From Azoarcus sp. DD4 (GTDB lineage: Bacteria; Pseudomonadota; Gammaproteobacteria; Burkholderiales; Rhodocyclaceae): 64,000 bases of DNA. The notes beneath the pieces were generated by a model that had not been told where the DNA came from, did not search any database, and saw only the letters and a list, made by a program, of their open reading frames with translations. The stretch covers positions 620,001 to 684,000 of the forward strand of contig NZ_CP022958.1 in the NCBI RefSeq assembly GCF_006496635.1, given 5' to 3'. Shown one piece after another: positions 1 through 8,668 of the stretch. The stretch's first letter is position 1. Each line of letters starts with the position of its first letter. The translations under genes were made by a program, and so were the position numbers.

Positions 1-1
1 C

Positions 2-433
2 GACTTCCTGCCGGTCTCCAGCCGCGACGTCCTCAGCTTCGAGGGGCCGCGGCGGGCCTGGCAGCGGGCGCTGGCCGATGCCCGATGCGCGGTGCACGAC
101 CTCTCGCTCGCCGAGGTGCACGACTGCTTCACCATCGCCGAACTGCTGACCTACGAGGCCATGGGGCTGGCCGCGCCCGGCCGCGGCGGCGACTGCCTGC
201 TCGACGGCAGCGTCTATGCTGACGGCAGGCTCCCGGTCAATCCGTCGGGCGGTCTCAAGGCCAAGGGGCATCCGATCGGTGCGACGGGGGTGTCCATGCA
301 CGTGATGGCCGCCATGCAGCTGACCGGGGAGGCGCTCGACATGCAGGTCAAGGATGCGAGCGTGGCGGGCGTCTTCAACATGGGCGGCGCGGCGGTCGCC
401 AACTACGTAAGTATCCTGGAGCGCACAAAATGA
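2..433 (+). CDS. Thiolase family protein, SCP-x-like (3' part only)
   Basis: This is the C-terminal 143 residues of a thiolase whose start lies before the window; the reading frame is open from base 2. It carries a HDCF motif in the place of the usual NEAF histidine motif, followed by the GHPIGATG catalytic-histidine loop. The last loop reads FNMGGAAVANY, so the second active-site cysteine (CxG) of classical thiolases is absent, as in SCP-x/lipid-transfer-type thiolases. It would cleave a 3-oxoacyl-CoA with CoA. The stop overlaps the start of the next gene by four bases (ATGA), so the two are translationally coupled. By context its substrate is the CoA ester of the 3-oxoacid made by the carboxylase encoded downstream. 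Family call is firm; substrate is inferred. Confidence 0.85.
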   Translation, partial: DFLPVSSRDVLSFEGPRRAWQRALADARCAVHDLSLAEVHDCFTIAELLTYEAMGLAAPGRGGDCLLDGSVYADGRLPVNPSGGLKAKGHPIGATGVSMHVMAAMQLTGEALDMQVKDASVAGVFNMGGAAVANYVSILERTK

Positions 434-1977
434 ACCTCGCCCAGCTGCTCGCGCGTTCGGCACGGACCTTTCCGGAGCGGCTCGCAGTCATGGCCGGAGC
501 CCGCCCGCTGCATACCTATGCCGGGCTGGCCGCGCGCGCGGCCCGGCTGGCCGGCTTTCTGCGGCGCAACCTCAGGCTGGCGCCGGGGGAGCGGGTGGCC
601 ATCCACATGACGAACTGCCCCGAATACCTCGAATGCCTCTACGGGGTGCTGTGGGCGGGGCTGGTGGCGGTGCCCATCAATGCCAAGCTGCATCCGCGCG
701 AGGCGGCCTTCATCCTCGCCGACGCCGGTGCCCGCCTGGCCTGCGTGTCGCGCGACCTGGCCGATGGACTGGGCGCCTGCCCCGGTGGCGACGCGCTGCC
801 GACCCTGGTGCCCGGCGACGCGCTGTACACCCGCGCGGTGTCGGCCCTGGCGATTCCGGTACAGGAACGCCTGCCGGACGATCTGGCCTGGCTGTTCTAT
901 ACCTCGGGCACGACCGGCAAGCCCAAGGGGGTGATGCTCAGCCACCGCAACCTGATGGCGATGACGTCCTGCTTCTTCATGGACGTGGATCCGGTCGCCG
1001 AGGCCGATGCGGCGGTCTACGCGGCGCCGCTGTCGCACGGCGCGGGCCTCTACAGCTTTCCCTACGTGCTGCGGGGCTGCCGCCATGTCGTGCCGGAATC
1101 CGGGGGATTCGATCCGGCCGAGCTGATCGCGCTTGCGGCCCGGGTCGGGCGGCTGGCCATGTTCGCCGCGCCGACCATGGTGAAGCGCCTGACCGAGCGG
1201 GTGAAGCAGGCGGGCAGCGATCCGTCGGGCTTCCAGACCATCGTCTACGGCGGCGGTCCGATGTACGCCGAGGACATCGCCGAGGCGCTCACGGTGATGG
1301 GGCCGCGCTTCGTGCAGATCTACGGTCAGGGCGAATCGCCGATGACCATCACCGCGCTGTCGCGTGCCGTCCTGGCCGACCGCAGCGACCCAGCCTGGGC
1401 GTCGCGCATCGCCTCGGTCGGGGTGGCGCAGTCGCTCGTCGAAGTCCGCATCGTCGATGCCGAGGGCCGGCCGCTGGCGAACGACGAGGTCGGCGAGGTG
1501 GTGGTCCGCGGCGAGACGGTCATGTCCGGCTACTGGCAGCAGCCCGAGGCGAGCGCGGCCGCGCTGCGCGGCGGCTGGCTATGGACGGGCGACATGGGGG
1601 CGATGGATTCGCACGGCTTCGTCACGCTCAAGGACCGCTCAAAGGACGTGATCATCTCGGGCGGCGCCAACATCTATCCGCGCGAGGTGGAGGAGGTGCT
1701 GGTCGCCCATCCCGCGGTCAGGGAGGTGTCGGTGGTCGGCCGGCGCGATGCCGACTGGGGCGAGGTGGTGATCGCCTTCGTGGTGGTCGATCCGGAGGCC
1801 GGCGTCGCCGCCGAAGAACTGGACCGCTACTGCCTGGACCGCATCGCCCGCTTCAAGCGGCCCAAGGAATACCGCTTCGTCGCCGCCCTGCCGAAGAACA
1901 ACTACGGCAAGGTGCTGAAGACGGCGCTGCGCGAAATGCTGGAAGACGCCGCATCCGCGCCGTCCTGCCGCGTTTGA
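430..1977 (+). CDS. AMP-forming acyl-CoA ligase (candidate 3-oxoacid/benzoylacetate-CoA ligase)
   Basis: A 515-residue ANL-superfamily ligase that makes an acyl-adenylate and then an acyl-CoA thioester. Visible motifs are the P-loop YTSGTTGKPKG (about 157-167), YGQGES, WTGDMG, the hinge DRSKDVIISGGANIYPREVE and the C-terminal PKNNYGKVLKT with the catalytic lysine. Length is normal for the family. It starts inside the stop of the thiolase gene. Ligase-thiolase pairs beside ketone carboxylases are known in anaerobic ethylbenzene and p-ethylphenol degradation, where the carboxylation product is activated and thiolysed. A role on benzoylacetate or a related 3-oxoacid is therefore likely but not proven. 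A medium-chain or aromatic acid substrate cannot be excluded from sequence. Confidence 0.85.
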   Translation: MNLAQLLARSARTFPERLAVMAGARPLHTYAGLAARAARLAGFLRRNLRLAPGERVAIHMTNCPEYLECLYGVLWAGLVAVPINAKLHPREAAFILADAGARLACVSRDLADGLGACPGGDALPTLVPGDALYTRAVSALAIPVQERLPDDLAWLFYTSGTTGKPKGVMLSHRNLMAMTSCFFMDVDPVAEADAAVYAAPLSHGAGLYSFPYVLRGCRHVVPESGGFDPAELIALAARVGRLAMFAAPTMVKRLTERVKQAGSDPSGFQTIVYGGGPMYAEDIAEALTVMGPRFVQIYGQGESPMTITALSRAVLADRSDPAWASRIASVGVAQSLVEVRIVDAEGRPLANDEVGEVVVRGETVMSGYWQQPEASAAALRGGWLWTGDMGAMDSHGFVTLKDRSKDVIISGGANIYPREVEEVLVAHPAVREVSVVGRRDADWGEVVIAFVVVDPEAGVAAEELDRYCLDRIARFKRPKEYRFVAALPKNNYGKVLKTALREMLEDAASAPSCRV

Positions 1978-2209
1978 GCAATGCCGCCCGCCTCGAATTC
2001 GAACGAAGCCTGATCGCGATCGACCGCAAACAAAACGACGATGTCCATCGCCGGAATCCGGATAGGAATTCGAATTCCTTTTGCCTCAGGTAATTAGCGA
2101 TTCTGGCATTGCCTTTGCTGTAAGCCATGCGAGCGGAAATGCTCCGCGCGGGAATTCCGTCCAAGGCGAATTCCGGGAAACGGCGCAACTCAAATTGAAG
2201 GAATGCAAA
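1978..2209 (+). promoter_or_regulatory. Intergenic region with sigma-54-type promoter before the CoA-transferase genes
   Basis: A -24/-12 match, TGGCATTGCCTTTGCT, lies at 2104-2119 (GG at 2105, GC at 2117). It is about 90 bases before the GTG start of the CoA-transferase A subunit and makes the upstream TTG at 2081 an unlikely start. Further upstream are a perfect 16-base palindrome, AGGAATTCGAATTCCT (2064-2079), and TCGAATTCGA (1993-2002). The latter is followed by ACG, giving TTCGAACG, similar to half of the operator seen at 3738-3756. The promoter call rests on pattern match and position only. Confidence 0.65.
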
Positions 2210-2932
2210 GTGTCTTCAAGAAAGCGATATCCGACGGCAGCTGAGGCATTGGCAGGGCTGCTGCACGACGACATGACGATCATGTCGGGCGGTTTCGGCC
2301 TGTGCGGTATTCCCGCCATCCTGATCGATGCGGTGCTCGAATCCGGGGTGAAGGGCCTGACGCTGATCTCGAACAACCCGGGCTGCGACGGCCTCGGCCT
2401 CGGCAAGCTGTTCGACACCCGCCAAGTGCGCAGGCTGATCTGCTCCTATGCGGGCGAGAACGCCCAGTTCGCTCGCCAGTACATGGCGGGCGAGGTGGAG
2501 GTGGAGTTCAACCCGCAGGGCACCCTGGCAGAACGCATCCGCGCCGGCGGCGCCGGCATTCCCGCCTTCTACACCCCCACCGGCGTCGGCACGGTGATCG
2601 CCGAAGGCAAGCCCACCGCCGAATTCGACGGTAAAAACTACGTGCTCGAGCGCGGCCTGCGGGCGGACCTGGCCCTGGTGCACGCCTGGCAGGGCGATGG
2701 CGAGGGCAATCTCGTCTATCGCATGACGGCGCGCAACTTCAATCCCATGATGGCCACGGCGGCCGCGGTGACGGTGGCCGAGGTCGAGGAACTGGTCGAG
2801 CCGGGCGCGATAGACCCTGACCATATCGTCACGCCCGGCATCTACGTGGATCGCATCGTGCTGGTGGAAAACGTCGACAAACGGATCGAACAGCGGACGG
2901 TGCGTCGCCGCCCGGCCCTGGTGGAGGAGTGA
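2210..2932 (+). CDS. scoA: 3-oxoacid CoA-transferase, subunit A
   Basis: Alpha subunit (240 aa) of a succinyl-CoA:3-oxoacid CoA-transferase, which moves CoA from succinyl-CoA to acetoacetate or a similar 3-oxoacid. The N-terminal stretch MTIMSGGFGLCGIP, followed by the SNNPGCDG loop, is typical of ScoA/AtoD proteins. I chose the GTG at 2210 because it has a GAAGGA ribosome site seven bases upstream, gives the usual family length and lies downstream of the sigma-54-type promoter; the longer frame would start inside that promoter region. The B subunit follows three bases later. Its place beside the carboxylase genes suggests it activates the carboxylation product. It may also serve ordinary ketone-body metabolism. 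Confidence 0.9.
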   Translation: MSSRKRYPTAAEALAGLLHDDMTIMSGGFGLCGIPAILIDAVLESGVKGLTLISNNPGCDGLGLGKLFDTRQVRRLICSYAGENAQFARQYMAGEVEVEFNPQGTLAERIRAGGAGIPAFYTPTGVGTVIAEGKPTAEFDGKNYVLERGLRADLALVHAWQGDGEGNLVYRMTARNFNPMMATAAAVTVAEVEELVEPGAIDPDHIVTPGIYVDRIVLVENVDKRIEQRTVRRRPALVEE

Positions 2933-2935
2933 GGA

Positions 2936-3571
2936 ATGGCCTGGACCCGAGATCAAATGGCGGCGCGCGCCGCGCGCGAATTGCGTGACGGCTACTACGT
3001 CAATCTGGGCATCGGCATTCCGACCCTGGTGGCCAATCACGTGCCGCCCGGCATGTCCATCCAGCTCCAGAGCGAGAACGGCATGCTCGGCATGGGGCCC
3101 TTCCCGTGGGAAGGCGAGGAAGACGCGGACCTGATCAACGCCGGCAAGCAGACCATTACCACGCTGCCGACCACCAGCTTCTTCGATAGTGCCACCTCCT
3201 TCGGCATGATCCGCGGCGGCCATATCCAGCTGTCCATGCTGGGTGCGCTGCAGGTGTCGGAGAAGGGCGACCTGGCGAACTGGGCGGTGCCGGGCAAGAT
3301 GGTCAAGGGCATAGGCGGCGCGATGGACCTGGTGGCCGGGGTCGGCCGCGTCGTGGTCATCATGGAACACACCGCACGAGGCGAGCCCAAGATCGTCCGC
3401 GAGTGCTCGCTGCCGCTGACCGGAACGGGCGTGGTGGACCTGATCGTGACCGATCTCTGCGTGTTCGAAGTACGCGACGACGGCCTGGCGCTGGTCGATC
3501 TCGCGCCCGGCACCAGCGTGGATGAGGTCCGGGCCGCCACCGCCGTCGATTTCGTCGTCGACCTGCAATAG
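2936..3571 (+). CDS. scoB: 3-oxoacid CoA-transferase, subunit B
   Basis: Beta subunit (211 aa) completing the heterodimeric CoA-transferase. The SENGMLGMGP motif holds the catalytic glutamate (Glu47), which forms the glutamyl-CoA intermediate. The NLGIGIPT motif near residue 23 and the C-terminal VFEVRDDGLALVDLAPG are typical of ScoB/AtoA. The start codon has a GGAGTGAGGA stretch just upstream, overlapping the end of subunit A, so the two are co-translated. Together with the ligase at 430-1977 the cluster encodes two possible ways to activate a 3-oxoacid, one at the cost of ATP and one drawing on succinyl-CoA. Confidence 0.92.
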   Translation: MAWTRDQMAARAARELRDGYYVNLGIGIPTLVANHVPPGMSIQLQSENGMLGMGPFPWEGEEDADLINAGKQTITTLPTTSFFDSATSFGMIRGGHIQLSMLGALQVSEKGDLANWAVPGKMVKGIGGAMDLVAGVGRVVVIMEHTARGEPKIVRECSLPLTGTGVVDLIVTDLCVFEVRDDGLALVDLAPGTSVDEVRAATAVDFVVDLQ

Positions 3572-4127
3572 GCGCGCCGCCAGCCGCCCTGCAGGTGCCG
3601 ACATTTTCGGGGGCACGCAACATCCGGCGAGGAATCCTTCTTCCCTCTCCTCGGGTACCTCACACGCCGGAAGCCCCCACCTTTTTTCCGGCCGCCGTAT
3701 CTTTCCAGGCGGGGCGTTCGATAATCGGACTACGCCAGCGTTCGATTATCGAACGCCCTTCGTCGCCTTGCCTTTTGCCACGGCGCTGCAAACGGGCGAA
3801 TCCGCCCCTCATCAATCATCTGCCGGATTGGCGCAGAATTTGCTGAGTTCGAACATCGATCGGTACAGCGCTTGATTTTTGTGCGGATCGAGACCAGTCT
3901 GGCTAGTCATCCCGGGCTGGCAAGACGGGGCAGCGTGCTCGAGACACACGCCGCTCCCGTCAGCGGGAACAACACAAGATCGAAGATCCGGTCGCTTGCC
4001 GGTGTCGCCGCAGAGGCACACCGGCACGGGGACACGGCCAGGGACACATGAGAGAACTGCGCGCGGCCTGCGGACCGAATCCGCAGCCGACGACGCAGTC
4101 AGCGTATCGGCGCAAAGGAGGGTGGAC
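3572..4127 (+). promoter_or_regulatory. Control region of the sigma-54 activator: tandem operators plus -24/-12 promoter
   Basis: This 556-base gap holds no gene. It contains a perfect inverted repeat GCGTTCGATTATCGAACGC at 3738-3756 and an imperfect copy at 3714-3732 whose right arm reads ATCGGACTA. The two centres are 24 bases apart. Downstream, TGGCGCAGAATTTGCT at 3829-3844 matches the sigma-54 pattern (GG at 3830, GC at 3842). Operators 83-107 bases upstream of -24 are at the usual distance for an enhancer-binding protein, so the activator gene that follows may control itself. The remaining leader to the start at 4128 is about 270 bases, and I see no further signal in it. Confidence 0.6.
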
Positions 4128-6152
4128 ATGCCTGCCACTATTTCAGGCCAGATGTTTTCCGTTCCGGAAAACGATGGCCGCATCATGGCTTCATGGGAGC
4201 ACTTCGTTAATGGGGACGAGGCCGGGTCGGACGCACTGCGCCGCCTGATCGACGATTCGTGGCGCCGCTGCTTCGGCGCCAGCGTGGACCCCGGGCGCTA
4301 TCAGGCGCCGCCGCCGGTCGGAGAGAACTCCCTGCACTACCTGCGCGACGAATCTTCCGACCTGCTCACCGCCAGCGCGCCGGTGATGGCATCGGCGCGG
4401 GACTTCCTGTCCGAAACCGGGACGGTGATGGTCCTGACCAATCACAGCGGCACCATCCTCAATCTCGAAGGCGACATGTCCACCCGCGGCGCCGCGGAGA
4501 ACGTGCATCTGCTGTCCGGCGCCAACTGGAGCGAACTGGCCTGCGGCACCAATGCCATCGGCACCGCGCTGGAGGTCGGCCAGCCGGTGCAGATCCACTC
4601 GGCGGAACACTACTGCGCCGGTATCAAGCGCTGGTCCTGTTCGGCCACGGTGATCCGCGACCCCTACGACGGCACCATACTCGGCGTGGTCGACGTGTCC
4701 GGGCTGTCGGCCTCCTACAGCCGCCACAGCCTGGCGCTGGTGGTGGCCACCGCGGGGCGGATCGAGAACCGGCTGGCGCGCATGGAAATGGACGTGCGCT
4801 ACCGGCTGCTCGAAACCTGCGTCGATCGTCTGTCGGTGTCGGCGCTGGACGGCGTGATCGTGTTCGACCGCCGCGGCCGCGCGATCAAGGCCAATCCGCG
4901 GGCATCCACGGTCATGGCCGACCTTGCCGGATGCCAGTTCGCCGGCGCGCCGGACGCGTTGTCCGCGCTGACGCTGAAGTGGAAGCAGACCGAACAGGCG
5001 GCGGAGGATCTGCCCGACTGGATAGACCGGGACTGGCTGGAGCCGGTGGTCATCGGTGGGGAGCACCTCGGTACGGTATTGACCCTGCCGAGCCGCCGCC
5101 ACCAGGGCGGCGGCCTGTCCCGCTCCGTGCCGCTGTTTTTCGGCGAGACGGTCGAAAAGGGCTCCTTCGAAAAGGTCGTGGGCGCATCGCCGGCGCTGAT
5201 GCAGGCCGTCGGCCGGGCGCAGCAGCTGGCGAAATCGCGCGTGCCCGTGCTGCTGCTGGGCGAAACCGGCGTGGGCAAGGACGTGTTCGCGCGCTGCATC
5301 CACGAATCCGGCGCAACCAAGGACGGCCCGTTCGTGGCGCTGAACTGTGGCGGTTTCTCGCGCGAGCTGCTGACCAGCGAACTGTTCGGCTATACCGAGG
5401 GCTCGTTCACAGGCGCGCGCCGCGGCGGCATGATCGGCAAGATCGAGGCAGCCAACGGCGGCACCCTGTTCCTGGACGAGATCGGCGAGATGCCGATCGA
5501 CCTGCAGCCGCATTTCCTGCGCGTGCTGGAAGAAGGCGAGGTCTATCGCATCGGCGAGAACAAGCCGCGCAAGGTGAATTTCCGCCTCATCGCCGCGACC
5601 AACCGCGATCTGCGCAAGGAGATCCAGGCCGGCAGCTTCCGCATGGACCTCTTCTACCGGGTGGCGGTGACGAGCATCAGCATTCCGTCGCTGCGCGAGC
5701 GCACCGGCGACATCCCCCTGCTCGGCGACCATTACCTGAAGGCGCTGGCGCAGCAGCACGGGCTGGGGCCGCGGACGCTGTCGGCCGGCGCGGCCGAACG
5801 CCTGGCGCAATACGGCTGGCCGGGGAACATCCGCGAGTTCCGCAACGTAATCGAGAGCATGCTGCTGACCTCGCAGGCGAGCGTCCTCACCGAGGCGGAC
5901 CTGCCGCTCGACATCCGTGCGGCGCTGGAAGCCGCGCCGCAGGATGACCCGGACGCGCCGTGCGACGCGCGCGACCTGACCTGCCTCGAAAGTGCGGAGC
6001 GCGAGGCCATCCTGCGTGCGATCAAGGCCTGCCGCGGCAACATGACGGCCGTTGCGCGCGAGCTGGGCATCGCCAAGAGCACCGTCTATGCGAAGCTCAA
6101 ACGCTTCGGCCTGGAAGCCTATGTGGACGACCTGCGCAATTATCGCGTCTGA
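4128..6152 (+). CDS. Sigma-54-dependent transcriptional activator, AcoR/AcxR type
   Basis: A 674-residue enhancer-binding protein. Residues about 80-220 form an AcoR-type GAF sensing region (TGTVMVLTNHSGTILNLEGD, then the ACGTNAIGTAL motif), followed by a short PAS-like stretch (about 225-265). The AAA+ domain has Walker A GETGVGKD (378-385), the sigma-54 contact loop GSFTGA (425-430, with serine for the usual alanine), and Walker B GTLFLDEIGE. A Fis-type helix-turn-helix lies at the end (MTAVARELGIAKSTVYAKLK). The ATG at 4128 has a strong AAAGGAGGGTGG site; the open frame runs upstream to 3879 without family-like sequence. AcoR relatives control acetoin and acetone genes, and the ring of -24/-12 sites around this gene suggests it governs the whole cluster, with a ketone or alcohol as likely effector. 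Confidence 0.92.
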   Translation: MPATISGQMFSVPENDGRIMASWEHFVNGDEAGSDALRRLIDDSWRRCFGASVDPGRYQAPPPVGENSLHYLRDESSDLLTASAPVMASARDFLSETGTVMVLTNHSGTILNLEGDMSTRGAAENVHLLSGANWSELACGTNAIGTALEVGQPVQIHSAEHYCAGIKRWSCSATVIRDPYDGTILGVVDVSGLSASYSRHSLALVVATAGRIENRLARMEMDVRYRLLETCVDRLSVSALDGVIVFDRRGRAIKANPRASTVMADLAGCQFAGAPDALSALTLKWKQTEQAAEDLPDWIDRDWLEPVVIGGEHLGTVLTLPSRRHQGGGLSRSVPLFFGETVEKGSFEKVVGASPALMQAVGRAQQLAKSRVPVLLLGETGVGKDVFARCIHESGATKDGPFVALNCGGFSRELLTSELFGYTEGSFTGARRGGMIGKIEAANGGTLFLDEIGEMPIDLQPHFLRVLEEGEVYRIGENKPRKVNFRLIAATNRDLRKEIQAGSFRMDLFYRVAVTSISIPSLRERTGDIPLLGDHYLKALAQQHGLGPRTLSAGAAERLAQYGWPGNIREFRNVIESMLLTSQASVLTEADLPLDIRAALEAAPQDDPDAPCDARDLTCLESAEREAILRAIKACRGNMTAVARELGIAKSTVYAKLKRFGLEAYVDDLRNYRV

Positions 6153-6185
6153 CATCGCGCCGCTGTCCTGATCGTCGTGCCTATC

Positions 6186-6216
6186 CATCCGCCCCGGCCG
6201 TTGCCGGGGGCGGATG
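6186..6216. terminator. Hairpin after the activator gene
   Basis: CATCCGCCCCGGC and GCCGGGGGCGGATG form a 13-bp stem with one bulged G and a CGTT loop, 34 bases after the activator stop. No T-run follows, so it may be a weak or Rho-assisted terminator. Confidence 0.6.
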
Positions 6217-6727
6217 AAGTTTCCCGAGTCGCTGCGTCCGGAAGGCGTGTTCGCGCCCTTGCGGCGGCCCGGTAATTCCGGCCAGCCTGCCGGCAGCCTT
6301 ATCCCATTCCGTTTTTTCGCCGCCCCGCGCCATTTGCCGCGGGCGTAACGGCTATTCAAGCGCTTCCGGCGAATCTCCGTCGTCTGACGGACGTCGTTCC
6401 TGCTGACCGATTCGATTCCGGATATTGCGTCGCATCAATCAAACCGAAAATCGAACGCTTTATCTGGAAAGAAAACGCGTTCGATTTGAAGACTATTTCA
6501 ACGGAATTAAAAAATCATTAAAAACAATTAGTTGAATGATTTTGTCCGTTCTTTGTGAATTGGCATGGGGCTTGCGATAAGGATGCTCGGAAGGTCCGGT
6601 TTCGTCGATTCAGTCCGTTGTCTGAGGGCATGCGGCGACGAAATCCGGAATCCAGACAATCCGAGTACCAAGAACGGAAGTCGGAAGAATCTCAATCCAC
6701 GAACGAGATGGCAGGAGGTAATGCGGC
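6217..6727 (+). promoter_or_regulatory. Promoter and upstream activator region of the carboxylase operon
   Basis: TGGCATGGGGCTTGCG at 6561-6576 fits the sigma-54 -24/-12 pattern (GG at 6562, GC at 6574). Upstream, ATCGAACGC (6450-6458) and GCGTTCGAT (6477-6485) form an inverted pair 77-112 bases before -24. They are the same half-sites as in the perfect operator at 3738-3756. The stretch 6420-6560 is markedly AT-richer than its surroundings, as expected for a looped activator-promoter region. A leader of about 140 bases follows, ending in the ribosome site AGGAGGT at 6713-6719. Confidence 0.72.
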
Positions 6728-8665
6728 ATGGCATTGCAAATCAACATCGATAACGGTGGAACACTCACCGATATCTGCATCATGACCGATGATGCGGTCA
6801 GGAAAACCAAGGTGCTGACCACACCCTACGACCTGAGCAAGTGCTTCTTCGAAGGCCTGCAGAAGGCCTCGGGCGTGCTCTACGACACCCCGGACGTCGA
6901 GCGCCTGCTCGAGGAAGTCGACCTGATCCGCTACTCGACGACGCAGGGCACCAATGCCATCTGCGAACGCAAGGGCCCGCGCCTGGGCTTGATCATCGAT
7001 GCCGGCGCGCGCGATCTGCCGGTGCGGCTGGCCGAGCACGATCCGGAGGTGTACGAGGCGCTGGTCGGCGACCGCGTGGTCTTCCTCGACGCCGCGGTGG
7101 TCCGCGGCGACAGCGCGGACGTCGACGTGGTGAAGGCGATCAACCAGCTCACCGCCGCCGGTGCCAACCGGCTGGTAGTCAGCTTCGGCGGCGCCGCCTT
7201 CCGCGAGGTCGAGGAGCGTTTCCGCAAGGTGGTGCTGCGCAAGTATCCGCGCCACCTGCTGGGGGCGGTGCCGGTGCTCTACGGCAGCGATCTGACCACC
7301 GACCGCGACGTCGTCCGCCGCACCTGGACGGCACTGATCAACTCCTTCCTGCATCCGGCGATGGAAGCCTTCCTGTTCAACGCCGAGAACCGCCTGCGCG
7401 CCTATCGCACCAAGAACCCGCTGCTGATCTTCCGCAACGACGGCGACGCCTCGCGGGTGGCCAAGACGGTGGCGATCAAGACCTACAGCTCCGGCCCGCG
7501 CGGTGGCATGGAGGGCATGAAGTCCTTCGCCCGGCTCTACGGCATGTCCGATGTGGTCGCGATCGACGTCGGCGGCACCACCACCGACATCGGCCAGTGC
7601 CTGGACGGCAAGGTGGCCGAGGTCCAGCGCGGCCACGTCGAAGGCATCAGCGTGTCCTTCCCCCTGTGCGAAATCATGAGCGCCGGCGCGGGCGGCAGCT
7701 CCATCTTCAAGGTGGTCAACAACCGCATCGTGATCGGTCCCGAGAGCGTGGGTGCGGTGCCCGGGCCGGCGGCCTTCGGCCGCGGCGGCAAGGAAGCCAC
7801 CATCACCGATGCCAGCCTGCTGTGCGGCATCTTCGATCCGAAGTCCTATTTCGGCGGCGGCATGGCGCTCGACCTCGACCGCGCCGCGACGGCGGTCAGC
7901 CTCAACATCGCCCAGCCGCTCGGTGTCGGCCTGGACGACGCACTGCTGCAGATGGAGCACGCCTACGAGGAGAAGATCGCGGTCGAGCTGCATCGTTTCA
8001 CGAAGGTGTCCAAGGACACCGTGATGCTCGCCTTCGGTGGCGCCGGCCCGCTCAATGCGTGCGGCGTCGCCGAGAAGGCCGGCATCGACCGGGTCGCGGT
8101 GCCCAAGCTGGCGGCGGTGTTCAGCGCCTTCGGCATCGGCTCGTGCGACATCTCGCAGCGCTACGCGGTCGCCCTCGACGATCGCAGCGACGCGGGCGTG
8201 GGGGCGGCGCTGGCCGGTCTCAAGCTCAAGGCCGGGCGCGACATGTTTGCCGAGGGCTTTGCCGCAGGCCAGTACGACATCGAAGCCTGGCTCGCCGGCG
8301 AGATGGAGGACGGCAGCGAACTGAGCCGCCCGCTCGCGGACGGTGCCGGCTTCCCGCCGGAACTGGCCCGCGCCAGAACGGTGGAAATCGGCCTGCGTGC
8401 GGTCAAGCCGCTGCGCGCCGACGCCGGCAAGACCGCCCGCTTCGCGCCTGCGCAGGCGGCGACGGCAGCGGGGACGCGCAATGTCCTGACCCGCGGCAAA
8501 GGCCGCATCGACATCCCCGTCTATCGCCTGGCCGACCTCGCCACCGGCGACCACGCGAGCGGCCCCGCGATCCTCGAGGAAGACTTTTTCACGTGCCACG
8601 TGCTCGATGGCTGGAGCTTCGTCATCAGCGACGCGGGCGACATCATGCTGAACAGGAAGGCCTGA
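6728..8665 (+). CDS. Apc-type ketone carboxylase, subunit 1 (hydantoinase A/oxoprolinase-like ATPase)
   Basis: A 645-residue protein of the hydantoinase A/acetone carboxylase beta family, which binds ATP in an acetate-kinase-like fold. The N-terminal phosphate loop reads NIDNGGTLTD, with a second nucleotide-site motif AIDVGGTTTDIG near residue 278 and GAGGSSI near 320. In acetophenone carboxylase such subunits use ATP to activate bicarbonate and the ketone enol. Size and gene order (645, 132, 711, 758, 288 aa) match the five-subunit acetophenone carboxylase set Apc1-5 rather than three-subunit acetone carboxylase. It starts eight bases after an AGGAGGT site and is separated from the next gene by three bases. 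The real ketone could be acetophenone, a substituted acetophenone or an aliphatic ketone. Confidence 0.88.
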   Translation: MALQINIDNGGTLTDICIMTDDAVRKTKVLTTPYDLSKCFFEGLQKASGVLYDTPDVERLLEEVDLIRYSTTQGTNAICERKGPRLGLIIDAGARDLPVRLAEHDPEVYEALVGDRVVFLDAAVVRGDSADVDVVKAINQLTAAGANRLVVSFGGAAFREVEERFRKVVLRKYPRHLLGAVPVLYGSDLTTDRDVVRRTWTALINSFLHPAMEAFLFNAENRLRAYRTKNPLLIFRNDGDASRVAKTVAIKTYSSGPRGGMEGMKSFARLYGMSDVVAIDVGGTTTDIGQCLDGKVAEVQRGHVEGISVSFPLCEIMSAGAGGSSIFKVVNNRIVIGPESVGAVPGPAAFGRGGKEATITDASLLCGIFDPKSYFGGGMALDLDRAATAVSLNIAQPLGVGLDDALLQMEHAYEEKIAVELHRFTKVSKDTVMLAFGGAGPLNACGVAEKAGIDRVAVPKLAAVFSAFGIGSCDISQRYAVALDDRSDAGVGAALAGLKLKAGRDMFAEGFAAGQYDIEAWLAGEMEDGSELSRPLADGAGFPPELARARTVEIGLRAVKPLRADAGKTARFAPAQAATAAGTRNVLTRGKGRIDIPVYRLADLATGDHASGPAILEEDFFTCHVLDGWSFVISDAGDIMLNRKA

Positions 8666-8668
8666 CAA

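Noticed and set aside
2081..2209. Upstream TTG start for the CoA-transferase A subunit
   Set aside because: It would add 43 residues not found in the family and precedes the -24/-12 promoter; the GTG at 2210 has a good ribosome site.
3776..3796. TGCCACGGCGCTGCA as another -24/-12 site
   Set aside because: The spacing between the two elements is one base short and the GG is missing.
6565..6753. Small frames in the leader of the carboxylase operon
   Set aside because: They overlap the promoter and the real start, have no ribosome site and no recognisable product.
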